Source: JAHDHW01 sp965277415 (GTDB taxonomy: Bacteria; Bacteroidota; Bacteroidia; Chitinophagales; Saprospiraceae). From it: a DNA stretch of 64,000 nt. The stretch covers positions 62,001-126,000 of the forward strand of contig CBDICS010000072.1 in assembly GCA_965277415.1 (NCBI GenBank). Reading direction: 5' to 3'. How positions within the stretch are numbered: position 1 is the stretch's first letter; the number at the start of each line of letters is the position of its first letter. This document shows, piece by piece, positions 15,950 to 24,349 of the stretch. The position numbers were made by a program, and so were the translations under genes. The notes beneath the pieces are model-generated. The model searched no databases and was not told where the DNA came from. It worked only from the letters and a program-made list of their open reading frames with translations.

Positions 15950-16112
15950 TTAGGGACAGGGTATTAATAAGTGTCCAGATTAGACGACGTTATCGTTGTG
16001 CTAGACGAGTCAAAAAAATAAGGCATAGTCCTTCTATGGCTTATTTTTTTGAGGAAGTATAGTGCAAGGAGAACAAGTCCATATCGGACTCTTATTAATG
16101 CTCTGTCCCTTA
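15950..16112. repeat. 163-bp palindromic MITE-like element
   Basis: The outer arms TTAGGGACAGGGTATTAATA... (15950-15976) and 16086-16112 are inverted repeats with few mismatches. The inner arms around GTCAAAAAAATAAGGCATAG and CTATGGCTTATTTTTTTGA continue the pairing, so nearly the whole element folds into one hairpin centred near 16030. It abuts the stop of the permease gene at 16116 and may also terminate its transcript. Confidence 0.8.
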
Positions 16113-16115
16113 ACA

Positions 16116-18521
16116 TTATTCAGACCTAATGCTCTTGACCGGATTAGCTAAAGCTGCTGTAACCGTTTGTGAACTAACCGTAAAAATAATAATCAAAAGT
16201 AATATTAATATCCCAGGTAAAAATAAACCAAGTGATAAAGCAATTCTATTAGCAAAAATTTGAAGTAATTGTGAGCCAATTAAATAACTAATAGGTATCG
16301 CAATGAGTATTGAGATGCCAAACATAGTAAGGTAACTTTTTGACAATAAAAATATAAGGTCTTTAGCACCTGCCCCCATTACTTTTCGGATTCCAATCTC
16401 TTTAGCTTTTGATTTCACTAAATATATAGTAATCCCTAACAGCCCCAGACAAGAGATAATCATACTGATAATTCCAAAAAAGCTAACGATCCAAATAATA
16501 TCAGTGGCATTTGCATAATTATTCTTTATTCTTTCATTATAAAATTCTGCTTGAAAGGGTGTATCTGTTATTTCTTGCCAACTTTCTTCAAGTGTTAAAC
16601 GTGTTGCCAAAATATCACTACCACTAAGATCAATATTTAGAGTCCCAAATTGATCTGGACGATAACGAAGCAATAATGGTTCGATGGCATAGTTAGTTGG
16701 TTTAAAAAGAAAATCTGCTACCACGCCTCCTATACTCAATTGTGTACTATCATCTAAAAAGATAGTTCGACCAATAGATGTCCCTGCATCCCCTAATTCA
16801 AATTTTTCAATAAAAGCTTCGTTCACAATGGCAAACAATTCTCGTTGTTGAGAGAAATTCTGAGAGAAATTTTCACCAGCTAAGAGTTGAATGTCAAAAT
16901 GAGGAATATAGTTTTCATCAATAAAGTAGTCTCGAACACTAATTTCTTCATTTTCTTTTTTAGTCCGAATATCAGTAGAAGCATCTTCCCAAGTCCCCAT
17001 TGGAAAAGAAATAGCAGATACCTTCTCTACTCCAGGTATGTGTGAGAAGGTTGATAAAAGTTTACTATAAGACTGGCCTTGCATATCTACCAGCAGTGTA
17101 TTCGCTTGATCAAAACCAAAATTATTTTTGACGGCATAATTAATTTGCTGCCAAGCAATCGTCACCGTTATGAAAAAGATAAGTGTAAAAACAAATTGAG
17201 TAACCAATAATATTTTCCTTAAACCAAGCCATTGTATCAATTTTATATTTTGCAAATTTTGCAATACGGCTTTTGGTGTTGTTCTAGACAAACTACTAGC
17301 AGGAAGAAGTCCCGCCATAAACCCTACTACAATCGTAAATAATAAAAAGAAACCAAAAAGTCCCCAATCTTCTTTCAAAGTCAAATCAGTAAATTCAGCA
17401 AATTGTAATCGAAGAAATAAAGGTTTAAGTCCATTCAATAATACATAAGCAAATACAAATGCCAATAAAGAGGTTACAACCGCTTCAACAATGAATTGCC
17501 AAAATACTTGGGCTCTTGAAGCACCTATTACTTTCCGCACTCCAATTTCTTTAGTACGAATAAAAGATCGAGCTATTGTCAAATTGGTATAATTAAAGCA
17601 GGCTGAAAGCATAATAATTAAAGCAAGAATGACTAAAAACCAGATTAAGAAATTTGGCATACCTCGTCCCATTGAATTCGACATTATTGGCCCAGGTGTA
17701 ATATCACTGATCGCTTGTAATGAAAACTGATAGCCGGTATCACGAATTTCCAAATCCAGTTTACTATATTTCGTTTTAGCAAGATTAGCTAAAGCTCGCT
17801 CTGCTGATTCCTTATCAACTTTTTCATTTAGGCGAATAAAATTGTAATTTGAATAATAGTTTTGCCATTCTTTCGTAATATTATTTGTTCCGGAAATTTT
17901 CTCCTCTGCCAATTGTGTAGCTACAGAACCTAATGCTTCAAACTCCAGGTGTGTCTTCCCAGGAAATGCTTCTAAAACACCTGTCACTTTGAAATGGCTG
18001 GCATAACCAGGAATTTTAACTTCCTTTCCTATAGCCCTTTCATTTTTGAATAATTTTGCTGCTAATTCTTCTGTTAAGACTAAAGAATAGGGTTCTTCAA
18101 AAACACGACTTACCTTACCTTCTTTCAGTTTAAAACCAAACATATCAAAGAATGATCGATCTGTCAATAAACCATTAAATTCGATTTTTTTATTCTGTAC
18201 CTCTATCGTTCCTGATAAAGAATTGATCAGTGGTGTCCACAATTCCACTTGAGGCACTTCTTCCGAAATACTTTGTCCGAGTCGATAAGGCGAAGAGGCA
18301 TAGCGTTCTGTTGCACCATCTTTTCGAATTGGAATTGTACTTATCCGGTATACCTGATCTGTATTGGTATGAAAACGATCATAGCTATGAGCATCCTTAA
18401 TAAGCATGATAATAAGCAAACAAACACTCATACTCAATGCCAAACCAAAGATATTGATGAATGAAAACATCTTCTGTTTTCTCAATAGACGAAAAGCGAT
18501 TTTAAAATAATTTTTTACCAT
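16116..18521 (-). CDS. FtsX/MacB-type ABC transporter permease
   Basis: An 801-residue permease with two FtsX halves: an N-terminal membrane anchor (FSFINIFGLALSMSVCLL), a MacB-type periplasmic domain (to about 285), a three-helix FtsX bundle with the motif TKEIGVRKVIGAS, a second periplasmic region, and a closing FtsX bundle with SKAKEIGIRKVMGAG. Such proteins couple cytoplasmic ATP hydrolysis to periplasmic mechanical work or export. No ATPase gene is adjacent on this side. Its upstream region has a -24-type promoter box and paired dyads shared with the adaptor operon, so it probably belongs to the same regulon as the NtrC-type protein at 34883. Confidence 0.9.
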   Translation of the reverse strand: MVKNYFKIAFRLLRKQKMFSFINIFGLALSMSVCLLIIMLIKDAHSYDRFHTNTDQVYRISTIPIRKDGATERYASSPYRLGQSISEEVPQVELWTPLINSLSGTIEVQNKKIEFNGLLTDRSFFDMFGFKLKEGKVSRVFEEPYSLVLTEELAAKLFKNERAIGKEVKIPGYASHFKVTGVLEAFPGKTHLEFEALGSVATQLAEEKISGTNNITKEWQNYYSNYNFIRLNEKVDKESAERALANLAKTKYSKLDLEIRDTGYQFSLQAISDITPGPIMSNSMGRGMPNFLIWFLVILALIIMLSACFNYTNLTIARSFIRTKEIGVRKVIGASRAQVFWQFIVEAVVTSLLAFVFAYVLLNGLKPLFLRLQFAEFTDLTLKEDWGLFGFFLLFTIVVGFMAGLLPASSLSRTTPKAVLQNLQNIKLIQWLGLRKILLVTQFVFTLIFFITVTIAWQQINYAVKNNFGFDQANTLLVDMQGQSYSKLLSTFSHIPGVEKVSAISFPMGTWEDASTDIRTKKENEEISVRDYFIDENYIPHFDIQLLAGENFSQNFSQQRELFAIVNEAFIEKFELGDAGTSIGRTIFLDDSTQLSIGGVVADFLFKPTNYAIEPLLLRYRPDQFGTLNIDLSGSDILATRLTLEESWQEITDTPFQAEFYNERIKNNYANATDIIWIVSFFGIISMIISCLGLLGITIYLVKSKAKEIGIRKVMGAGAKDLIFLLSKSYLTMFGISILIAIPISYLIGSQLLQIFANRIALSLGLFLPGILILLLIIIFTVSSQTVTAALANPVKSIRSE

Positions 18522-18566
18522 AAGTTAGGTTTTCAAATTAGCATGCATTAGCTATACTTCTATTTA

Positions 18567-18584
18567 GCTCAACGGTTATGCCAA
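18567..18584 (-). promoter_or_regulatory. Candidate sigma-54 (-24/-12) promoter
   Basis: Minus-strand TTGGCATAACCGTTGAGC fits TTGGCAC-N5-TTGC with GG at -24 and TTGA in place of TTGC at -12. It lies about 46 bp upstream of the permease start at 18521, and exactly 62 bp downstream of a pair of dyads. Confidence 0.6.
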
Positions 18585-18645
18585 GTACATAAACGGCTAA
18601 CTATGAGCACCTTATGCAACACAAATATTATACATAGTTGTTTTT

Positions 18646-18683
18646 TGTTCGATAATGAACAATTGGGTGTACGGAAATGAACA
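18646..18683. promoter_or_regulatory. Tandem 16-bp dyads (candidate enhancer for the NtrC-type regulator)
   Basis: Two dyads of the form TGTnC-N6-GnACA: TGTTCGATAATGAACA (18646-18661) and TGTACGGAAATGAACA (18668-18683), separated by 6 bp. The same architecture occurs at 34745-34782, next to the NtrC-type gene. Confidence 0.65.
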
Positions 18684-18805
18684 GTAAAACTAAAATTAGC
18701 TTGAATTAAGGCTTTAATTCCTTTAACACTTATTACTTCTCCATTTAAGAATTAAATACTTATCTTTATCATTGACAATAAGAATCTGTCCAAAATTTAT
18801 TCATC

Positions 18806-19123
18806 ATGAAAGGAAGTTATCTCGGCGAATTTCAGGAAATAGTTTTAATGATCATCCTCATCTTAGAGGACAATGCTTATGGTGTAACTATTCAGCAAGA
18901 GATTAAGGATCGTATAAATCGCAATATAAGCAGGGGCGCGCTACATTCAGCTTTTTCAAGATTAGAAGACAAGGGATTCATTCATTCAACAATGGGAGGT
19001 GCTGAAGCTATACGAGGAGGTAGAAGAAAACGATATTATTCAGTAACAAACACTGGAAGAGCAGCATTGGAAGAGGCTAGAAATATTCGCGAACGATTGT
19101 GGAAAGCAATTCCTTCAGTTTAG
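18806..19123 (+). CDS. PadR-family transcriptional repressor
   Basis: A 105-residue winged-helix protein of the short PadR type. The pattern YLGEFQEIVLMIILILEDNA, then AYGVTIQQEI, a recognition helix with ISRGALHSAFSRLEDKGFI, and a beta wing ending GRRKRYYSVTNTGR is typical. PadR proteins usually repress an adjacent transport gene until a ligand binds. The next gene starts 31 bp later and codes for a permease with the prefix domain that co-occurs with PadR genes, so it is the likely target. Confidence 0.9.
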   Translation: MKGSYLGEFQEIVLMIILILEDNAYGVTIQQEIKDRINRNISRGALHSAFSRLEDKGFIHSTMGGAEAIRGGRRKRYYSVTNTGRAALEEARNIRERLWKAIPSV

Positions 19124-19154
19124 GAATTAAGACCACTTACAAAATACAAATCCA

Positions 19155-21776
19155 ATGAAAGAGAAGCAAAAACCTCCTTACTTTTTTCGACGATTTTTGT
19201 CCTGGTTTTGTCATACTGATTTCCATGAAGAATTAGCAGGCGATCTAGAAGAAACCTTTATAGATAATATAGAAAAGAAAGGACACTCTTATGCTAATTG
19301 GATGTATAGAAAAGAAGTCATCCTATTACTTAGACCTTCTGTAATTAAGTCCATTCGCTTTTCTTTTCTTTCTGGTCAATCTATTGATCTACTACGCAAT
19401 CATACAAAGATCGCTACTCGAAATCTAATGCGACATCGATTGTTTTCCAGTATTAATATATTAGGTTTAGCAGCAAGTATGTCATTGGGATTGATTGTCA
19501 TTGGGATGATCAATGATCTCTTAAAATTTGATGAATTTCATGAACAAAAAGAAAGCATTTATAGAGTAATCAGTAATGTTAGTTCTGGGCAATGGCATAA
19601 TGAAACGGCTACCTGCGTAATGCCTTTAGCAAATCACATAAGAGAAGAGGTTAGTGGCATAGAAGAAATTGTTCGCGTCCAAAAACGATTCCGAGGTGAA
19701 GTAAAAGCTAATGAAAAAGCATTATCCCTAAATGGATATTTTACAGATCCTGGATTTCTAAAGATTTTCACCTTTCCATTATTATATGGCAATCAATCAG
19801 AGGCACTAAATGATCCCTTTTCTATAGTCATCACTAAAGATGTTATGAATCGCGTGTTTGATGGCAAAAATCCAATAGGCCAAGAAATGCAAGTTGGAGA
19901 TTTTGGTAGTTTTAAGGTAAGCGGTGTCTTAGCTGACATTCCGAAATATTCACATCTGCAATTTGAAATGTTAGGCTCCATCAGCTCTTTACCAAGTTTG
20001 GAAAAAGAAGGAAAAATATATTCAGTACTTGATCGCTGGGATGAGTTTTCTTCGAGTTATTTATACTTAATGCTAGCCCCCGAACGAAAGCCTAAGGATG
20101 TAGTTGGAGCAATCAATCAGATTGGAAAAACGTCTTATCAGCAATTCGAAAGTTTGCGCGCAAATTTTGAACTTCAAGCTTTAGCATCCATTGTACCTGG
20201 CAAAGATTTAAGTGATCAGATCGGTCCTAAGATGATGGTCCTGCCGATTCTCATTTTATCTTTTATTGCATTTATTATTCTCTTGTCTGCTTGTTTCAAT
20301 TATACCAATCTTTCTATTGCCAGAGCGATGCGCCGAAGTAAAGAAGTTGGGATTCGGAAGGTAGTAGGTGCAACTCGTTGGCAAGTGGCCAGTCAATTTT
20401 TGATTGAAGCAATGGTCATTACTTTACTGGCTTTATTTTTCAGTATTGGTATTTTTAAAATTATCAAACCTGGTTTTCTCCAGACGGTTCCTAATGCTGA
20501 AAAGCTGCTGAATTTAAATCTTGATTTTAAACTATTCTTATATTTTCTATCTTTTGCATTGCTTGCAGGATTAATGGCTGGTATCATGCCCGCAACTGTT
20601 TTATCAAAAATGCATCCTGCTAATTTAGTCAAGAATTACTATCCTCAAAGATTACTTAAAAGGCTTTCAATTCGAAAAGCACTCATGGTATTCCAATTTG
20701 CCATTTCCTTGTTTTTTATTGGTGCAGGAACAATTGCTTATCAGCAGTATCGATTTGCACTACACCGGGATATGGGTTTTGATCAAGAAAACATTTTGAA
20801 TATAGACCTTCAGGGTACGGATCCACAATTAGTTAAAAATGAATTGTCGAAATTATCAAATGTAACAGATATCTCTTTCTCTTCAACTATTCCGGGTACG
20901 GGTGTTAAAAACTTTAGTTGGATAAAAACTGCTGAGATGGAAGATTCTATTGGCTCTTCCTATATTTCTATTGATCATAAATACCTTCCCAACCATAATA
21001 TAGAATTATTATTAGGTCAAAATTTTAAATCTGAAAAGCCATCCAATATTTCTAATCAAATAATAATCAATGAACAAATGTCGAAGATTTTTGATTGGCA
21101 ATATGAAGAAGCTTTAGGACAAGTCCTTATGGTCAATGCCCTACCCCATCAAGTCATCGGAGTAGTAAAAGACTTTCATTATAATCATATCGAAGAACCG
21201 ATCAAAGGTTTCTTTTTTCATTATCGTCCAGAGCAATTTGCCTATGCTAATTTGAAAATTAAAAGTCAGAATATGCCTGAGACAATGACTAGATTAAAAC
21301 AAAGCTGGAAGCAGGTAAATCCTATCCATGATTTTAAAGCATTATTCTTAAAAGAACAAATTGAGATGGCTTATCACTTTCTCGTTGACATTTTAAAAAT
21401 ATTTGGATTTCTGGCCTTTATCGCTATTGCTATTGCTTGTCTGGGTTTGCTAGGAATGGCTGTCTATACCATTGAAGTAAAGATGAAAGAAATCAGTATC
21501 CGTAAATTATTTGGGGCAAGTGAATGGCAAGTGATTTCTATCTTGTTTTCTAATTTTGCAAAAATGCTACTCCTTGCTGCTTTTATTACTTTACCAATAA
21601 TCTATCTTTTATTTGATCAAGTTGTGCTTCAACAATTTGCTTATCGAATCAATATTGGAATAGTAGAATTGGGGCTAGGTATAATCGTACTCCTTTTAAT
21701 TGGACTTTTGACCATTGGTTCACAAACCTTTAAAGCAGCAAGGGTAAATCCGGCGGAGATATTGAAAGGGGATTGA
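19155..21776 (+). CDS. FtsX/MacB-type ABC permease with N-terminal prefix domain
   Basis: An 873-residue permease. The first 80 residues (PPYFFRRFLSWFC, then FHEELAGDLEETF) match the permease prefix domain found in PadR-linked transporters of Bacteroidota; it lies before the first membrane helix. The rest repeats the usual two-half FtsX layout with SKEVGIRKVVGAT and MKEISIRKLFGAS at the two bundles. It follows the PadR gene by 31 bp on the plus strand, opposite to the other permeases here, so it is an independently controlled paralogue. Transported substrate or target unknown. Confidence 0.9.
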   Translation: MKEKQKPPYFFRRFLSWFCHTDFHEELAGDLEETFIDNIEKKGHSYANWMYRKEVILLLRPSVIKSIRFSFLSGQSIDLLRNHTKIATRNLMRHRLFSSINILGLAASMSLGLIVIGMINDLLKFDEFHEQKESIYRVISNVSSGQWHNETATCVMPLANHIREEVSGIEEIVRVQKRFRGEVKANEKALSLNGYFTDPGFLKIFTFPLLYGNQSEALNDPFSIVITKDVMNRVFDGKNPIGQEMQVGDFGSFKVSGVLADIPKYSHLQFEMLGSISSLPSLEKEGKIYSVLDRWDEFSSSYLYLMLAPERKPKDVVGAINQIGKTSYQQFESLRANFELQALASIVPGKDLSDQIGPKMMVLPILILSFIAFIILLSACFNYTNLSIARAMRRSKEVGIRKVVGATRWQVASQFLIEAMVITLLALFFSIGIFKIIKPGFLQTVPNAEKLLNLNLDFKLFLYFLSFALLAGLMAGIMPATVLSKMHPANLVKNYYPQRLLKRLSIRKALMVFQFAISLFFIGAGTIAYQQYRFALHRDMGFDQENILNIDLQGTDPQLVKNELSKLSNVTDISFSSTIPGTGVKNFSWIKTAEMEDSIGSSYISIDHKYLPNHNIELLLGQNFKSEKPSNISNQIIINEQMSKIFDWQYEEALGQVLMVNALPHQVIGVVKDFHYNHIEEPIKGFFFHYRPEQFAYANLKIKSQNMPETMTRLKQSWKQVNPIHDFKALFLKEQIEMAYHFLVDILKIFGFLAFIAIAIACLGLLGMAVYTIEVKMKEISIRKLFGASEWQVISILFSNFAKMLLLAAFITLPIIYLLFDQVVLQQFAYRINIGIVELGLGIIVLLLIGLLTIGSQTFKAARVNPAEILKGD

Positions 21777-21791
21777 GAATCTATTCCTCAG

Positions 21792-21827
21792 AAAAAAATT
21801 AGCCCGATGAGGATTTAACTCATCGAG
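21792..21827 (-). terminator. Intrinsic terminator for the permease operon
   Basis: On the minus strand CGATGAG pairs with CTCATCG (21825-21819 with 21811-21805), followed by a T-run (21798-21792). It lies just after the stop of the permease gene at 21887, between convergent genes. Confidence 0.65.
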
Positions 21828-21886
21828 CCGAACTCAACTAATCAAAAGTATTTTAAAGGTTCTTTATAAAAACATCAGACAGGTAC

Positions 21887-24325
21887 TTAATCATTTCTAA
21901 TCGAGGTCACCGGATTACTCAAGGCTGCTCTTATTGCATGAAAACCTACAGGAACAAAAGCAACTATAATCGACACCACAGCCGTTAAACCAAACATCCA
22001 CCACTCAATATTGATTCGGTAGACAAAATTGTCTAGCCAATTATTCAAAAAATACCAAGCCACAGGTGCTGCAAGTAGTAAAGCGATACAAACTAATTTG
22101 ATAAAATCTTTAGAAAGTATTCCTACAATACCAAAGGTACTTGCTCCAAGTATTTTTCGAATACCGATTTCTTTTGTTCGATTGACCGAAGCCAAAGCTG
22201 CCAATCCCATCAAGCCAAGACAGGCCAGAAAAATAGATATGCCTCCTGCCCAAGCGACCACTTTGCTAAAACGTTTTTCGGCGCGATAGAATCGATTGAC
22301 ATCTTCATCCAAAAAGGAATATTTCAGCGGAAAATTCGGGACAATAGTCGTCCAAGCTTTTTCAATAGCAGCAATACTAGATTTTGGATCTCCAGATTTT
22401 ATTCTCACAAAATATTTAAAAGGCATATAGTCTTCATACTGATGGAACATCTGAGGCTTTACAGGCTCTCGGAAAGAACGAAAATTAAAATCTTTTACTA
22501 CACCTATGACTTTAGGATTAATGCCTTCATCAAAATAACCTGTCAATTCTTGGCCAACTGCATTGTCCAAAGTCCATTCAAAATCTTTAACCATACTTTC
22601 ATTAATGATAACGGAACGATTGGCTCCATCTTGTCGACCAGCTTCAAAGTTTCGACCTTTAAGGAGTTCGATATCCATTACTTTTAAGTATTCATCATCA
22701 ATAAAATATTCATAAACTTGTTTGTTTACACCTTTATAATCAAAACCTGATCGACTCCATCCTGTACTCGCACCTAATCCCATATCTGAAGAAGCAAGCC
22801 CCAGGATATTAGGATTTTTTTCTAAAGTATTTTTAAGTTGACTATATAAAGCTTCCGTATTGACTTCTTCAGCATCCACCACGACCACATGCTCTTTATT
22901 GAATCCGGGGCTTTGAGTATGCATAAAATTTAATTGGCTTAGAATGACTAAGGTTGACAAAACCAAAGCTATAGACAAGACAAATTGTGTCGTGACCAAG
23001 GACTTAGTAAACCAATTGGAGCCGCCTACTTTTATTTTATTTTTCAATACATCGACTGGTCTAAACCTGGACAGCATTAGAGCCGGATAGCTACCTGCTA
23101 ATAATCCAGTAAATAAAGTCAGGATAACAATCAGTCCAGATATTTCTGGAAACTGTTCAAGAGAGAATACTAATTCGCGGCCTGATAAGTCATTAAAAAA
23201 TGGAAGTAAAAAGTGCGCCAATCCCAAACCAATAAGTACAGAAATAACACTTAATGAAATAGACTCTGTCAAAAACTGAATAGCCAATTGCTTTTTATTG
23301 CTTCCTACTACTTTACGAACACCTACTTCTTTTGCTCTACCCGCAGAACGTCCGATTGATAAGGTCGTAAAATTAATAATGGCAATCAACAAAACTCCAG
23401 CAGCAATACCCAAAAGAATCCAAACATTCCTTGGCTCTATAGTTGGAACTTCTCCTCCCCAGATGCTCGTATCTGTATGCATTTCTTTAATGGCTTGCAA
23501 GCGATAAGTTACCGGAGCACCTTCTCCATCCCATTGACCAGAAGCCCTCAAAGTTGCTTCTTGGTCAGGGTAATATTTTTGTCGAAATTTCAAAAGCGCC
23601 TCAGAGTTATCTGCTAAGCCACTCCCCTCTCTTAGTTTTACAAAGACACTCAAAAACGAACTCCCCCAATTGTCTATTTTTCTTTTACCATGATTAGTCC
23701 CTGCAAAATATTCGAAACTTCCCATAATTTGAAACTGCTTGGAAGAGTTGGATGGAACATTTTCTGCAATGGCTGAAACTGTAAATGGTTCAAATGTTTC
23801 TTCGATTTTAATCTCTATAATTTTGCCTGTCGGATTAGACTCTCCGAATAATTTCAGTGCTGTTTTTTCTGTCAACACAACATTTCGAGGATCAGCTAAA
23901 GCAGTCTCTGGATCTCCATATTTCAAAGGAAAAGTAAATACTTTAAAAACAACGGGATCTACATGACACACTTCCGATCTACTGACTTCACCATCGACCT
24001 TAGTAAAACTTTCACCCCAAGCTTCCTTCCAACGAACCACTTCTTCCACATCTGGAAAATCCGCGGCCAGACTAGTCCCTAAGGGCATTGGCAAATGAGG
24101 GTCGCCTTCTTCTCCTTCTCCATCCATATTGGCTGTCCAACGATACATTCGATATATTTGATCTCCATCTTTATGAAATTGATCAAAACTAAATTCATGA
24201 ACGGAGTACAAAAGAAATAAACTAAAACAGGCAAGCCCAATGCTCAAGCCCAAGATATTGATGAATGATAATCCTTTTTGTTTTAATATATTTCTGATAG
24301 CAATTTTAAAATAATTCTTTATCAT
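21887..24325 (-). CDS. FtsX/MacB-type ABC permease (operon member 4)
   Basis: An 812-residue two-half FtsX permease. The anchor GLSFINILGLSIGLACFSLF, a large periplasmic domain, AKEVGVRKVVGSN in the middle bundle and TKEIGIRKILGAS in the final bundle are visible. It is the last of four permease genes that run on the minus strand with gaps of 13-24 bp, so it is part of one transcript with the ATPases and adaptor upstream. The terminator at 21792-21827 follows. No ATPase is fused. Function within the set cannot be told apart from its paralogues. Confidence 0.9.
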   Translation of the reverse strand: MIKNYFKIAIRNILKQKGLSFINILGLSIGLACFSLFLLYSVHEFSFDQFHKDGDQIYRMYRWTANMDGEGEEGDPHLPMPLGTSLAADFPDVEEVVRWKEAWGESFTKVDGEVSRSEVCHVDPVVFKVFTFPLKYGDPETALADPRNVVLTEKTALKLFGESNPTGKIIEIKIEETFEPFTVSAIAENVPSNSSKQFQIMGSFEYFAGTNHGKRKIDNWGSSFLSVFVKLREGSGLADNSEALLKFRQKYYPDQEATLRASGQWDGEGAPVTYRLQAIKEMHTDTSIWGGEVPTIEPRNVWILLGIAAGVLLIAIINFTTLSIGRSAGRAKEVGVRKVVGSNKKQLAIQFLTESISLSVISVLIGLGLAHFLLPFFNDLSGRELVFSLEQFPEISGLIVILTLFTGLLAGSYPALMLSRFRPVDVLKNKIKVGGSNWFTKSLVTTQFVLSIALVLSTLVILSQLNFMHTQSPGFNKEHVVVVDAEEVNTEALYSQLKNTLEKNPNILGLASSDMGLGASTGWSRSGFDYKGVNKQVYEYFIDDEYLKVMDIELLKGRNFEAGRQDGANRSVIINESMVKDFEWTLDNAVGQELTGYFDEGINPKVIGVVKDFNFRSFREPVKPQMFHQYEDYMPFKYFVRIKSGDPKSSIAAIEKAWTTIVPNFPLKYSFLDEDVNRFYRAEKRFSKVVAWAGGISIFLACLGLMGLAALASVNRTKEIGIRKILGASTFGIVGILSKDFIKLVCIALLLAAPVAWYFLNNWLDNFVYRINIEWWMFGLTAVVSIIVAFVPVGFHAIRAALSNPVTSIRND

Positions 24326-24349
24326 GTTAGTTTAATATTTGACTATTTA

